A stretch of 44,774 nucleotides of DNA, taken from NCBI GenBank assembly GCA_000708835.1, contig DF236998.1, positions 1 through 44,774 of the forward strand, written 5' to 3'. Under the pieces are notes generated by a model that saw only the letters and a list, made by a program, of their open reading frames with translations, did no database searches and was not told the origin of the DNA. Positions 1 to 13,409 of this stretch are shown piece by piece. This DNA is from Klebsormidium nitens (taxonomy: Eukaryota; Streptophyta; Klebsormidiophyceae; Klebsormidiales; Klebsormidiaceae). The translations under genes were made by a program, and so were the position numbers. Every line of letters starts with the position of its first letter. Within the stretch, counting starts at the first letter, position 1.

Positions 1-129
1 CTATGCAAATGGGAGGAGCAACTCAACGAAGGTAAGTGCGCGTGCGGAGTTTACCGCCGCGGCAGCCATTGTACAGTGTGCAAATGTGGACTGCTGTGCA
101 GTGTGGCACCTGTGACCTACCGGTAAAGT

Positions 130-810
130 ATACGCAGGAACTTTACTCCAGCTAACTCTGCTCCAGCTAATCCCGGCCGATTTCTTGAGCCAGCGTGGCA
201 ATACTTTTACAGTACCCCGGGCAGGGGTTGCACCGAGTAGCACGTACCGAGCATGGAGAAGTCTGCGTACCGAGTGCTCCTGTCGCCGATGAGTCAGAGG
301 GGTTAAGGCTTGGTTAGGGAGTTGAAGCAGCGGTCTACAGTAGGATTATCATGTGAAGGACTGGATGTTGATACTAACCATGTGTACCTTTATCATGTCG
401 ATCTTGCTCGCGCTCGAGCCTCGGGGTCTTCCATTTCATCCCCGGTGATTTGGAGTCTCGTCGGTCCTAAGAACTGGGACCTAAGAATCCAACTGGGCAG
501 TGGAGTATGCCCAGGTAGGCCTGCTCGGCAGTAGGTACGGTACCCCGATACCGTGGCTCTACGGTACTCTGTGCAACGCAAGTCAAGAATGTTGGGACAC
601 TGAACCGGAAAAGTGGCACGGTTAGTCCGGCCAGGCTCATGTCTGACCCCCGGGTACCTACCCCTAAGGTTTGAGACTTGAGTGCTGACGCATATCCAAT
701 CGCAAGCAAGCATATTGCCACGCTGGCTTACTTCTGTGCACGTCGGACCTTTGAAATCGGGCCGGAGTTAGCTGGATCGGACTTAGCTGGAGTAAAGTTC
801 CTGAGTATGG
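130..810. mobile_element. Long inverted repeats, probable foldback or TIR element remnant
   Basis: The sequence at 134-205 (CAGGAACTTTACTCCAGCTA and AGCCAGCGTGGCAATA) reappears in reverse complement at 708-803 (TATTGCCACGCTGGCT and TTAGCTGGAGTAAAGTTCCT). Weaker matching continues inward near CCCGGGTACC (about 650) and CCCCGGG (about 215). The interior holds no recognisable transposase. Confidence 0.55.
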
Positions 811-1365
811 TAAAGTGACCAAATCCGTTGAACTTGGCCTGACATCACGTGGAGATGCACTCATCACATTGTACCGAACGGAACCGCGCACATGGCGGCC
901 AGCCGGGCAAGAAGTTTCGACAATCGTCCGATGCATATTTGACTTTGCCGCAATCGCTTTAAATCGTCCGATGGAATCTGTCAGAACCGAAAAAGTTGGG
1001 CTCGGCAATCTGAAGATCACGCCGCGCTCGACCCTCGCTTGCCAAATGAAGGCGGGATTGTGCATTATTGACAGTGACGTCAGTCAGTGTCGCGGCCGAG
1101 GCCGCGCCTCGGCCTACTGTGGCGGCACGCCCGGCGCCGTCCGACGCCACATGCGCAATTACGTGCGCCGTTAAGGGTGGAGGCTCTCATGCGGTTTAGT
1201 TCCAAGTGGCGCCACATCCTGCAAGCCTGACCAAAATCCTGACCCACTACAGTGATTTACATTGAAGGCTATCTACACGTCGCAATGGTCGATTCAAGCA
1301 AGAAAGGCGACGAGGATTAAATCTTTCGGTCCTCAAAGCTCTCATTTGAAACGTGCGATTTCAGA
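811..1365. other. Non-coding spacer, nothing recognised
   Basis: I see neither a gene nor a module here. The stretch 1085-1160 is GC-rich (GCGGCCGAGGCCGCGCCTCG). Confidence 0.4.
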
Positions 1366-1369
1366 CTAT

Positions 1370-4300
1370 AATATGTGAAGCTGATTCCGAATGCAGGTTA
1401 TAGATCCTCCAAATGGTTCGCCAGCCGCAGGCCCCGCGTAGGCGATGCCGAAAAGGGCGCCCGGAGTCAACGTTAACATGACAGGCAGCTCGTCAGAGGA
1501 GCCAAGAAGCAAGCCCCACGAACGTAAAAATAGACGACGCCTTCTCGTCGACCTTGACTCTCGCAATCCTGAGAATCAACTACTCTGCAAAACCGTGACG
1601 CTTCGAGCTGAATCCACTTTCCATCGCCAGTGCCATGCCAGGAGCAGTGGACTTTCAAACTTCGAGCGGACCTGTTATTCGTTAGTGCTGAGCTCCCGAA
1701 GTGTACCGGCCGAAGCTAATTCCTTGCCGTAAGGCCTGCGGAATCAACGCTAAGAGTCCACATCATTTCGTCCGGCGCTCAATCAGAAACTACTTATGAC
1801 AAAAGGCTCTTGCGTCTACTTCCTAAACCCTGACTTTGACAGCCACGGCGGCTTGATCCTTGCCTCTGAAATTAGAAAAGAACCAGCGGGTTTGCAATCA
1901 AAAAAGACTCTTTGCCATTTTAAGAACGCCAAGGATGCCCCTTCATCTACCTGTCGCCGTTCTGCACGGTGGCGCCTCGTGTATACCATTACGCCGTGCA
2001 GAGCAAAGTTGGCAGGAATCAAGGATCCGAAACGCAACACCCCTTTCGCACATCGTGCACCAGTCAATGAATACAGAGCAGTATGAACCAGGCCGCGGAG
2101 GCATCGTCATAAGCTGCTAAGGATCGACAAGTTTTCTCCTCCCCTGACCTAGTCGGAGTGATGGGGCGCTCGCTCCTTAGAAATATGACAGATCGAAACA
2201 TTTCCTTATGGAAACAAGCTAGCTTGCATCGCTGGCAGAGCGGACCCCACCGACTTTGTCTCTGATACACAAGCTGCGTCTTTCGACCATTTAATTTTGC
2301 GAACGATATAATCGAACCAGAGAGAGTTTGAGAGACCGACGAGACATTTTCTTCCCAACCTGACCGTAGCGTCACAAAGTTCTAGTCTTGTTGTACCGAG
2401 AGGGGTTGCGTGTTGCCACAAGTCTTTTCGGCACCACTTGAAGAACATGAGCTGGAGAGAGCACGAGAGAGCACTATCGTGCCGCCCCGTCCTGCCGAGA
2501 AACCTGTATAACAGCGAAAGCGGCATGTGTACCGCCAGAGTCCTCTCAAGCAGGACGAAACGGCCAGAGGAAAATGTGAGTCACTAGCAGAAGTTTGACT
2601 GCGAATGCCGCCCAGTCATTCTGCTTGTAAAGGGCATTCTGACAACCAGACTGATGATACTGCTTTGGCCTAGGAAACCATAACAGCTGTCGTCCTTGCC
2701 GTCTTCCGAAAAAGCGATGTTTCCAAGCACGCAGCGTGCTTCCCATCTTGACCACATTATAGTCCACAATATGCGAAGAGTACTGTTGAAAGAGGATTCA
2801 AATGGGCGCCCAGTGTTGAAGACGAGCGCAATGAAAACGTGGTCAGAACGTTGGCAAGGGCAACTCGTGTCAGATTGACGCCTTTTAGCAAATGTCAAAA
2901 ACAGAGTAACCTAGGCTGTTGTTTGGCCAGTCTTCCACGACCCGTCATCCTATGCACGGAGGGCCCCAAAGCGTACTGGGGTCTTCTCTTGAGGCAAGAG
3001 GTACGAAGCGAGCTACTACGTACGTGTCAGCATCGCCTCCTGACGAAGCTTTGACTGATTACCTTGATGGCGGCAGCAGCTTGAACTTTGCTGCGGTGCA
3101 ACGGCGGAGCAAATGTGCGCGTTGGAAGGTCAAGTTTTACAAAAAAGGTCGGCCAGTCATCGAGGATTGTAGGAGAGACGACGCACGACAATCAGACGAG
3201 ATGAGAAGGGGCCACATGAGGTCACACCGCCTCGACGTAGCGATTAGTCGCGGATCAAGAGGGAGTTAACACAACAAAGGCAGTGGCATGCGATTGATCA
3301 ATTACCAAGGCAAGCGACTAGGTTCAGCAAGACAGGAAGGTGATCTCTTCCACTCTGATCAGGAATCATACAAATAAGCGACGCACAACATTTGACGTGG
3401 CAATCAAAACTCTGGTTTCCCATCTGCCTTCCTCAGGCTTGGCAGGCGCTAGTCATCATTGCCTCCAAACAGCAATATTTGGCCATGATCGGCCCGTCAG
3501 CTCGCAGGAAACGAGCAGCGGGCAAGCGGAAATAACAGCAACAACGATGGTAGCTGATCTCGGAGATTGCAAACCGGCTCAAGGCGCCCGCGGCATATGT
3601 TTCCTCATTGCTTGAAAGAAGGAAAGCCAGTTGGCTCGCATGCGTCAATTCTGGTCTGCAAAGTATGCGGAATAGCAATCCTTTGTGCGTGCTGCAGGCC
3701 GAGCTGGCAGTATACCAAGAAAGGTTGCGAGCGTTTACAACGCTTGCAGACGCGTTCGCAAATCATATATATGTCCGCTACGAGGGATCAAGAATGCAAA
3801 AGGAGCGCTTACTGGGTTGCTCTACGACAGCCGGTGTTCTCTGATGAGGCAGTCAGAGGTCCGACTTTGAAAAGGAATCCCCCCTGGGGGCGGGATCCGC
3901 GATGAATCGTCCTCATTGCCTTGTGTAACAGTCGACCAGCTAGTGCCGAAACTAGAGCTCCAAAAGTGCTCGTTAAGACGTAGGAGACTTCATACAAGCG
4001 TATCCCGGACCTCCAGGACTGCAAAGCTGTACGGAGGGATTGACAGCGCTGTGCCCTCTTCGTGCAGATTGATATGGATACAGATGTGGGCACGAATTGC
4101 GTCAAGTCGACTGCCTCTTTTGAGTCAGTTCTCACTGAAACAGCACCGGAACTTGACTGGAATCCACCGCCATTGCTGCATATTTCAAGATATTTACAGA
4201 GGAAACAAAACCTTACCCGATAGGACTTCTACCAATTGACAGAGGAAAAACAAGGAACAGGCTTTTCGCAAGCGATTCTCCATGCAACGGAATCGTCGAT

Positions 4301-4525
4301 CAAACGTGCCACCCGTAAATTACTGTTACCGCTTTGGTCCTGATGGGCCATGGGGAAGTGTCATCCTTGCCCGCACGAAGGAGCCAAGTCACCGGCAAAA
4401 CGTGCGTGCCACTGGTTCAAGCCTAACGCCGTCAGCGTGGTTTCAGCGATTCTATCATTATACAGCTGGCCAAGGACATGTTGGGAAGAAGACAGGTATT
4501 CAAATCCTAGAACTACCCCCGCAAC
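1370..4525. repeat. 3.95-kb tandem duplication, first copy
   Basis: It aligns in order with 5310-8520. Anchors include GTCAACGTTAACATGACAGG (1466) against GTCAACATGACAGG, GCGGCAGCAGCTTGAAC (3070 against 6989), CATTGCCTCCAAACAGCAA (3458 against 7403) and GTCATCCTTGCCCG (4361 against 8391). Small indels are common. Confidence 0.8.
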
Positions 4526-5309
4526 AAACTGACGCGGCCTCAAAGATGCCAAAGTGGTTCGGACCAGATAGGCGGCCAACGTAACTACTTTTGTTTGACA
4601 TTACACAGGCACCGAAATGCCTCAAATGACCAAGTGACGCCAAACTGAGACGTGCTTTTCAGGCGACCATAAATGCTTCAAGGGCAGCTTGATGACTTTT
4701 TGGTCACATTGTGGTGACTGCTGATCGATCGAGCGGATAACATTACAGCAATCAGGCACGGGCATGGGTGGCGCCCCTCTAGACCGAGGGGGGGCGGGGG
4801 GGGTTTGTGATGGGCCCTTATCTAGCAAGAAAGGCAATCGAAGGACCAACACTAACAATCTTCGGTCCTGAAAAAACACCAGTCGCTTCTCTCCACTGCC
4901 AGAAAGGAAATGCTCATCAAGTGGCCGTGGTAAAAGGTCGCCAAACCCATGTTCATTGTCAACGTACACATAAAGGACATCAACAAATGATAAACCAACG
5001 CCGCGCAGTGCAAATCGGGCGCGAACCAGCTTGTTGAAGGTTTGACAAATAAAGTCGAGCATTGGGCACGTGACGTTATATGTGCAAACTAATTAGGTTT
5101 CTCGAGCATCCCGGCCGACGTGAAACATCAGGACACGTACACTCTGTGATACAAGCGTCCCACAGCGCAGTCCACGTGAGATTATCCCATTCAGCGCTCT
5201 ACTACCCCGTGCTGAACTTCGTAACATACAATCTTATCGTCTAGATGCAAGAGAGGCGGCCAGCTCACATTCAAAACGAAATTACCGATTCATGGAGTTG
5301 TCAAATACA
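4526..5309. other. Spacer between the 3.95-kb copies, with a G-run
   Basis: No gene is recognised. Positions 4788-4803 are G7-C-G8 on the plus strand, which could form a G-quadruplex or destabilise sequencing. Confidence 0.45.
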
Positions 5310-8300
5310 AGATTTGAAAATATCGAATGCAGGTAAACAATTCGTAAGATTGTTCGATGTTGAAACTGAGCAGAAGGGCGCCTACAGTCAACATGACAGG
5401 CAGCTTGTCAGAGGAGCTGAGAAAGAAGCCACGAGAACGCAAAAGTCGGGGCATTTATGTCATAAGCCAGCAAACTTGAGTATCGAAATCTCGAAAATCG
5501 GACTACGTCAGGACAATCCTGAAGCTTCGAGTGCACATTCACTCTCCAACGCCAGCAGTAGCAGTGAGTTCGAGCGGACTTGTTCTTTGCAGTGCTGAGC
5601 TCTGACTCTTGCTGGAAGTGAACTGGCCAACGCTAGTGCCCTCCGAAACGCCAGCAGGATAATCAACGCTGTCCACAATCCTAACCCTTTCGACCGGCGT
5701 CCAATCACGAAATGCCAATGTATGAATACGGCCTCTTACGCCACCTATGCAGCCCTGGCTTTGACGAGTCATGGCAACTTGCAATCATTGCCTTAAACCA
5801 AGAGCCAGCGGTCTGCGTTCAAAAGCGCGTTTTCGACAACGCCAAGGCCGATGTTCCGATTGCATTGATCATGCTGCCTTCCGCAAGGTCGCGCGAATTG
5901 TGTGCACCGTCCAGATCAAAGCTGGCAGGAAACAAAAATAAACCTGCAATGCCCCTTCCGCACATCGCGCCTCAATCGGCAAGTAATCCAGAGCAATATG
6001 AAGCAGAACGGATCGTCATAGTTTGCGAAGCAAAGCGACGACATTCAGTGTTTAGTAGACGAAGTTGCGAGGGCGCTGACCCGTTAGGACCATGGCTCAA
6101 TGCTCTTGTTGTCGTTCTATTAGGAAGTTGTCAGCTTGCGACCGCGACGAAGCGGCCGTTTCTAATCTTACGTCCAGTACAAAATCTGCGTCTTTCCAAA
6201 TTTGACCTTGCCAGGGTCGGTGAAATTGCAACGTGTAAAAATCAGAGCAACGTCGAGACGTCTTATTCAAAACTTGTCCGAGCGGCTCAAAATCTTCGTA
6301 CTGCACCGAGGCGATACAGTTTTGCGACCTTCACCTCGTTGGCAGCACAGCCTGAGGGGAACCGGCTGAAAGAGATCCCGCAATCGCAAACTTCTTCGAA
6401 GAGTAATGAGGCACAATTCTGATGGAAGATTCTGTATCAAGGCTGCACGGGAGGGCAATCGCCAACAGGAGTTCTCTTCAGCATTTGACTCTTGAGGGCT
6501 GAGGGAGTCGGAGATCCGTCGAAGGTTCTGAAAGTGCCGCCCATTCGGACTGCTTGCAATCGGCTTTACGGTCAGACCAAATTCTATCTGGCCTAACGGG
6601 CCACAACAGCTGTCGTCCTTGCCGTCAAAACTAAAAAGCAACGTTTTCAAGCACGCCGTGCTTCCAATCTTGACCACATGAGAGTCCAGATTATGCAGAT
6701 TGTGACAGGCCGGAACTTGGCGCAGTAGTACATTCTTTTAGAGTGAAGAGCGCCCAATGTCGAAGACGCAAAAGAGATCCAGACACGACGTGGTCAGAAG
6801 GCTGGCAAGGACAACTCTTGCCAAACCGACACCACGGTCAGCGGATCTCAAAGATTTGATCTCCTCACTCGTTCAGCCAGATTGTCCGACCTGTAACCTA
6901 TTTACTGTGACGGGCAGCCAAAAAGCGTTACGAAGCCGAGCCTACGTGTCGGCGTCGCCTCCTGAGGAAGCTTCTGATTATCTGACGGCGGCAGCAGCTT
7001 GAACTTGCTAAGGTGCGCAGAGCAGAGCAAAGGGGCGTGTTCAAAGGTCAACTTTTCAGAAGAAGTCGGCCAGTCAACGACAGTTGTAGGAGAAACAGCA
7101 CGACAATCAGAAGAGACGAGCAGGGGCCACATACGTCCACAACGCCTCTGATTCATCTGCTAATTATCGCATATCATGCTAATTATAGCGTATCAGGAGG
7201 GAGGTGATCACAGAACAGAAACCGTGGCACGCGATCTGAGTATCGAGGCAAGCGATTATCCAGTTTGGTTTCAGCAAAACAGGAAGGTCTCGCTTACTTC
7301 GGACTCAAGCCGAAGTAAATAAGCGACGCACAAGATGACGGGGCAATCAAATTCTCCGGATTGCACTGCCTCCTTCAAGTTGAGGCTTGGCAGCTGATCA
7401 ACATTGCCTCCAAACAGCAATTGTTGGCCACATTGATTGACCGGTCAGATCGCAGCAAACGAGCAGCGGGCCGCAAGTGAAAATAACAGCAATAACGACG
7501 GTTATGCGAGATTGCAAACCTTCTCGAAGAGCTCAAGGCGCGTTTATGTTTTCACGCTCGGCCTAAAACGCCCGCGACATCTGCTTCATCCTTGCATGAA
7601 AGAAGGAAAGCCACTTGGTTCGCAGGGACGCACGCTAGCGCATCAATGCCAGCGTCAAGTCAGACTGGCAGCCTACGCAACGTCGCAACCCTTGTGCGTG
7701 CTGCGGACTGAGCTGGCGAGACACCAAACCAAGTTGTCAAAAACCTTTGCCACACCAGCAGACGCTTTCGCAAATTTCAGTCATGAAGGACCGAGAATCC
7801 GCAAGAAGGGCTCATTTTGTTGCTCTACGGTGGCCGGTTTGCCGTAAATGGCAGTCAGGGATTCTTCAAACACAGCAGTGGCCCCACTGGGGTCAAGGAT
7901 GGTTCGTCCTCATTGCCTTCGGAACAGCCGACCAGCTTGGTACTAAAGAAATTGCGGCTCTCGTGAAGAAGACGATTCTGAGTCCAAGCTGCGCGTTCCG
8001 GACGTTCAGGTTTGCAAAGCTTTACGGAGCGATTAAAAAGCGCTGTGTCCTCTTAGCGCAGAGAAATAGGTATAGAGGATGGCGTCATGTTGCATGAGTC
8101 AAATGCCTCTCTCCCGAGACTGTTTTCGAGGTAGCATCGGGAAGTCTGCTGGCTGCAATCACCGCCAAGTGCATCTCACTTGAGAGTTACGGAGGAGACA
8201 ATCCTTACCTGCAAAATCATATACCGGCGCAAAATCATGTACCGGTTGAAAACGTTGGGATAAGGAGACAGTTTCCCGCAAGCGATTCTCCAACCCGTTC

Positions 8301-8520
8301 GTTTGGATGTGCCGCCAAATATAGCATATTGGTTACGGAGGGCAATCCGGCAGCCATGGCACCCTTTTGGCCTATCGGCCATGGTGACGTGTCATCCTTG
8401 CCCGTACGAAGGAGCAGAAAGTCTCGACAAAAAGAGCGCGCCACAACTCTAGCCTAAGGGTAAGGGCGGTGTTCCATACTGTCAATCAACATACAGTGGC
8501 CAAGGAAATGTTAAGAAGAA
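5310..8520. repeat. 3.95-kb tandem duplication, second copy
   Basis: The counterpart of 1370-4525, at an offset of 3.9-4.03 kb. A 236-codon open stretch on the plus strand (5712-6422) is not open in the first copy and matches no family I know, so it is not called a gene. Confidence 0.8.
8339..8403 (+). repeat. Representative hairpin module, 3' flank
   Basis: AGGGCAATCC on the left and GTCATCCTTGCCC on the right enclose GCCATGGC and TTGGCCTATCGGCCATGG, each a palindrome or near-palindrome, so a long imperfect stem is possible. Confidence 0.65.
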
Positions 8521-8599
8521 GAGGTGAACTGGTACCACGTGGTGTCGACCCGTCCTGAAGGAAGATATGATCGCTTGTGCTGGGAGGATTACACACCAA

Positions 8600-11500
8600 A
8601 AGCGCTGTACCGTGAAATGTCAGTGTAATGCACGGCCTTCCAAGATTTTACGACCTTGAAATCGTGCGTGGCTGGCAAAAGCTAGTGGTGACTTACAGAC
8701 AAGTGACATCCTGCTCTTGCGTTCAAAGGGCATCCGAACGGAAGTGCGGCGCACTGGCTGAGGGCCCTGGCGGCTTCTCTTCATCGCCCTCACCAGTAGC
8801 TCAAATGGAAATTGACTACGAGAAGCAGGACGCGTTTGCTGCTGCCGTAGTGCAGGGAGAGATCTGAACGTTGCAATGATGGACTTGGGAAAGAGTGCGG
8901 ACAGTCACCAACGATACACAGAATTAGGAGCGAGTGCCAGACTGACGACGATCTAGAACGGCGCCGCACGTTCTCGCAAGACAGGCTTGTCGTCGGCTCT
9001 CCTCGGTGCACAGTGGAAAGTGCAAAACAAGGCCGTCAGTGCACCAGATCCACTCCCGCAGCAAGCTGCTTGGTTTCATACTGAACGAAAGTCAATCGTG
9101 AGCCCTATCAGAAACTTGTACCTTGAAAAGTGACCCGGCAATCAAGACCAGACTGTTCCTGCCCTAAGAGGCACTTAGTGGTCCTGAATACCACCGCCTC
9201 AGAACAAAGGCCATCGACTCGAAGGGAGTCAAAGCAATAGAAGAGAAGTCCACTCAAACATACGAAGCAGAAAGTCCAACGGATGCCAGGAGCTCGCCTT
9301 CAAAGCCGCCCAAGACTCGAGAGGCTCGCCGAAGGGCTCAATAACGAGAGTCCAGCGAAGCACTCTTTAAGGGGGAGAACCCACTTTGACTTACTGAGAA
9401 CGTTTTCGCTAGCCCACCTCGGTTACTGCATACAAGTTGTTCCTTGAAAGGCGGTCGGACTTTGCTTTGCGAGCCAGCGTCTTCCCTGAAGCTAAAAATC
9501 CCGGCAGTCAAAAATAAATCATATGCGGTCAAGAAGGAAGCAAGTGAGCAGTCAGAAATTGACAGCCTGCGCCTCGGCTCAACGTATGTCACGACTTCCG
9601 TCGCATTTTGATAGATGGGAAGCTAGACGTCAGAGGGCCTCAGCCACTCGACGTACATGAGTCAGGTGCTGCGTCATCTGACTCTCTTGTAGTATGCTTG
9701 TCAAGCTAAAGGCGTTCAAAAAGTACTGTGAGAGACTCTAACTTTTGTGAGCTGAGATGGCACGAGACACGGTCTGGCAAATTTACTTGCGAGCGACCAA
9801 TTGGCAGCACCTACGCACGCAACCTATCCGTGGCAGCAATCGGACATGGCGCCACCTACTTGGCCACCAGAGGAGCCATATATGCTCTTCGTCACTGCCG
9901 TCACAGGAAAGCACGATTGAAAGTCCTGCGGTAAAAGTTGGCAAAAGGCGCTTCTTGTGAAAACGAACACTACATAAACGACCGTTGCTAAGCAAATGTC
10001 CAAGCAGAATATGGATGCTCCTATAAAAAAGCCCAACAGCAGTTGAGATTACACTATGCTTAGTAAAGTGGAGCCTCGCTTTACTTGGGGTAGTGGACGG
10101 CTGATTGCACCAGCTTTTGGATGCACAGACTGTGTTCAGATGGGCGCAGACTGCTGTAACGCATTCCTATTACTCAAAGGTGTTCAAGAAACCCGCGCCC
10201 TAGGCGCACACTAAAGATAATAGGTAGCTTTCGTGCGATCCTCAAAGTCGTTACAAAGCTTGAGCAAGCCCATGGAATCTGCTGAGAACTTAGGTTCAGA
10301 TGTCCCTTTTCTGACATCACCTTCATATCGGACTGTACTGTTGCACGTAGCAAGGCATCAGAATACAAGTTCTTTGGTCCAGTGGCGCCTCGTGGGCAAG
10401 TCCTGCTTGTCTTCGTTACCATGATAAGAAACGCCAATTAACACTACAAAGCCAACAGAGTCCTCTATCTCGCTTCGCCCACGTACATGCAAGCAACAAA
10501 GAACTGTGTTTCAGAAAGACGAGTTCTAAGATAGATTGACGCATTCTCTGGAACATATGATTGAAGTGTTGCGCATCAACCGCAGACGAATTACCCCCAA
10601 GACGACCCTCACGAGGAAAGCCAAGCTTTTGAAGATCCTCCAGAAGCTGATTCGAGGCGCGGCGCCATCAGCTCGTTATAAGCATTTCCCGTCAAACCAA
10701 ACGGATCCGGGCTCACAGTCGAAGGTCGAACGACCGAGCTACATGCTGATAATATGCTATCATGAAGTGCTACGCGGTCTCAAAAGTATGCTGTTACCGA
10801 CAATCCGCAACATGCCTTTTCGAGTTCCCCGCGATTAGCCCTTAGGGCCATGACCCTCGGCTTTGAAAGTTGCAAGCATTGACACGCCGGCAGAATTAAG
10901 GAGCCCGAAGCGACTATGTACATGCTGAAACCGCGCAGTGTGCGGTGACAATCAGACGCGGCAGAGCGGGCTGTTCACATACATAAGCACGGCGGCTCGT
11001 CGTCAAGGTGGTAAAAGCATTGGCTCCGGGATTTGCTGCTCATGCAATGGCAAACATCAAGGCGACGAGCTAATTTGCAGCCACTTGTCCTGTGCACACG
11101 ACAAAAGGCGATCGCACACATTGCTCCAAGTTGGCCCAAAGGGCTGTGGGGCTGGTTTGCCTTGGCTTCGAAAGAAATGCTTCAAGACTGTTTGAACGAG
11201 AGACAGAGAGCACCTCTGCTAAGGTGGGAGGAACAGCGGAAACCTAAATGCACTTGCCGTGATCACCCAAACGTTGAAACCGCTCCAAATGATGGTGCAA
11301 CTATAGACAACACCAGGCGTACTTCTTAAGCAGTGTTTGCAATCTACAGACTTGCCACTAGCGCCATCCACATTTAGGCAGAGACTCCGACTTGAGCGCG
11401 ATATTTGATCGCGATGGCCATCATGGTTTGTCTTCATTGCCCTACACCAAGCGGCCAGAAAGCTTGATTCTGCCGATCGAAGAAGAAAGAGGCCCAAGTC

Positions 11501-13400
11501 GGCAGCGCTGAGCAGCCTAACCGCCGCGGCCGGCCGGCCGCTCGGGCTTCCTTACGGAGTTCGGACCCGGAACTGGAACGAATTGCAACCGAAGGCCGTC
11601 AAAACGACACGGAGGCGCCCTTCCGGTCCGCCTAAATCAAACCCTTGATGGGGAAACTCGGTAAGAAAGAGGAAACCAACCTTACTAACCCGTCGTCCAT
11701 ATGTTCCAACGTACAGTAGGAGAATATAAAGCAAGCCAACGCCAAAAGCTTTAGATCTTGTCCTGATCCAATCTGTTCCCACAGCCGGGACGGCAACGGC
11801 CACGGCATCTCTCTGTTGCTCCTCTACAAGGAAACCAAGACGGCTCGAATCAGACGAGGAGGGCCGTCGCTTTTCCGGCCGCGGAGCAAACAGCGGAAAA
11901 CAACACACTCCACAAGCGAACGGCATTTGTTGGACCGCGTGCGACATAGTTTGTCAGAACTTGTGCTGGGATTTCTGTGCAAAAACCTTGCATACATGTT
12001 TAATAAAACCAATCAGATCGCTGCCGTGGCTCTTCAGGCCACGGCGTCTGGTCTTCATCGCTCTAGGAATAGAAGCAACCAACGTGATGTGATTCCAGTA
12101 AGAACGAGCAAGGCCTTCGATCTTGGCTACAGCATCAAGTACGGAGTTTGTGCACAATCTGCAGAAAGACGTTCCTACGACCAGACCCAAGCATTGCCAT
12201 CCAGATAATTGGGGTGGAATACTTGGCCATCGAACTATCTCAATACTGCTGACTCCAATAGCACTGTTTGTGGTTGCAATTGACAGAAAGGCAAATGAGC
12301 AGCCTCCCTAAGTCAACACAATCGAGACAAGTAGAAGGGAAAAGACGTAAGGCTTCCTAGAAGTCAAGGGCTCTCAATAAAAAGAAGCCAAATCAGCATG
12401 CAAAGTTGAACGGAAGACCAGGCGAAGGGGCTGTCGGTGTTGCATTCACCGTAACCAATATTGGCCCGAAAAGACCATTGGCTCGACGTCATCGCCCTCA
12501 GAGTAATAGCTTGAGAGTCATGGGATTGTGACGAATGTGGCTTCTGAACAAAATTGTGGACAGCGTGTTTCAAGACTATTGTCTTACACCCAGATGAGGG
12601 TTGTCCCACAGAAGGCGATTATTTGTCTTCGGGGGATGCAGTGTCAGGCGGTCTGTGGTTAAACTGTGGGATGAAGCCCGACGTTCGTCCAGAAGCGGAG
12701 CAATAATCACAGGGAATGATCAGCGACGGAGAGCTTCGGAACTCGAGCCGGTGGAGTGGATAAGCAATCGCAGATTGTTAGCAAGACTAAGCATAGCAAG
12801 CTAAAGGCGATCACGTCCATCAAAGTGCAAATGGTCCTAATCAACCAGGGCATCATTGCCATCTGAAATGTCAAATGGAGCGCAGATTGGAACAAGCTCC
12901 AAGCACGGTTGGGAGCATGCATCTGTGGCGCCAACGAAATGAACTCCATCGGATGCACAGCAAATGAGTGGAGCGATATGGCAACAGACCCGTCGAAGGA
13001 GATCAGGATAACTGCAAGTGTTTTGGCTCAAGTGAAAGCACCACGACAGCAGGGTGCTAGATTTCAAGCCCCAAAAGCGCCTTGAAAGCAATGCGTTTAC
13101 TACGGGTTTGGCAACCCCTTTATGATTGAGCAAGAGGCTAGTCATCAGGTGGACGTGAGAATGTCGACTTGAAGATGCATGGAACGGAGGGTTTGGCAAG
13201 AGACGTCAGCATGTGGTCAGCATGCAGTCAACTCTGGTGACGTCATCACTGGTCTTCTCTGATCCCCATGGACTAGTGCTGACGTCACCGGAGTTTGCTA
13301 TGGCCATTCATAAGCCGTTGCCTGCTCGGCACGCCCATCGGACTCTGAAGCTCGCTCACTGTGGCTTTGAAAAGGCCAAGGCAGTCTGTCTTCATTGTCC
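8600..13400. other. Gene-free flank with sparse modules
   Basis: Apart from the scattered modules already noted, it holds a perfect 16-bp GC palindrome at 11526-11541 and a relatively GC-rich stretch at 11.52-11.95 kb without modules. No coding family is recognised. Confidence 0.4.
11552..11947 (-). other. Unassigned open stretch of 131 codons
   Basis: The frame ends GRLRVVLTAF, GCNSFQFRVRTP and a stop. Its C-terminal part loosely resembles the open stretch at 44023-44130. I recognise no family. A possible acceptor (CATCAAG) lies near 11644. It may be a piece of a mobile element or chance. Confidence 0.15.
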
Positions 13401-13409
13401 TCAAACAAC

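Noticed and set aside
5712-6422. Longest plus-strand open stretch (236 codons)
   Set aside because: No recognisable family, and the corresponding region of the tandem copy at about 1.8-2.5 kb is not open, so it is not conserved as protein.
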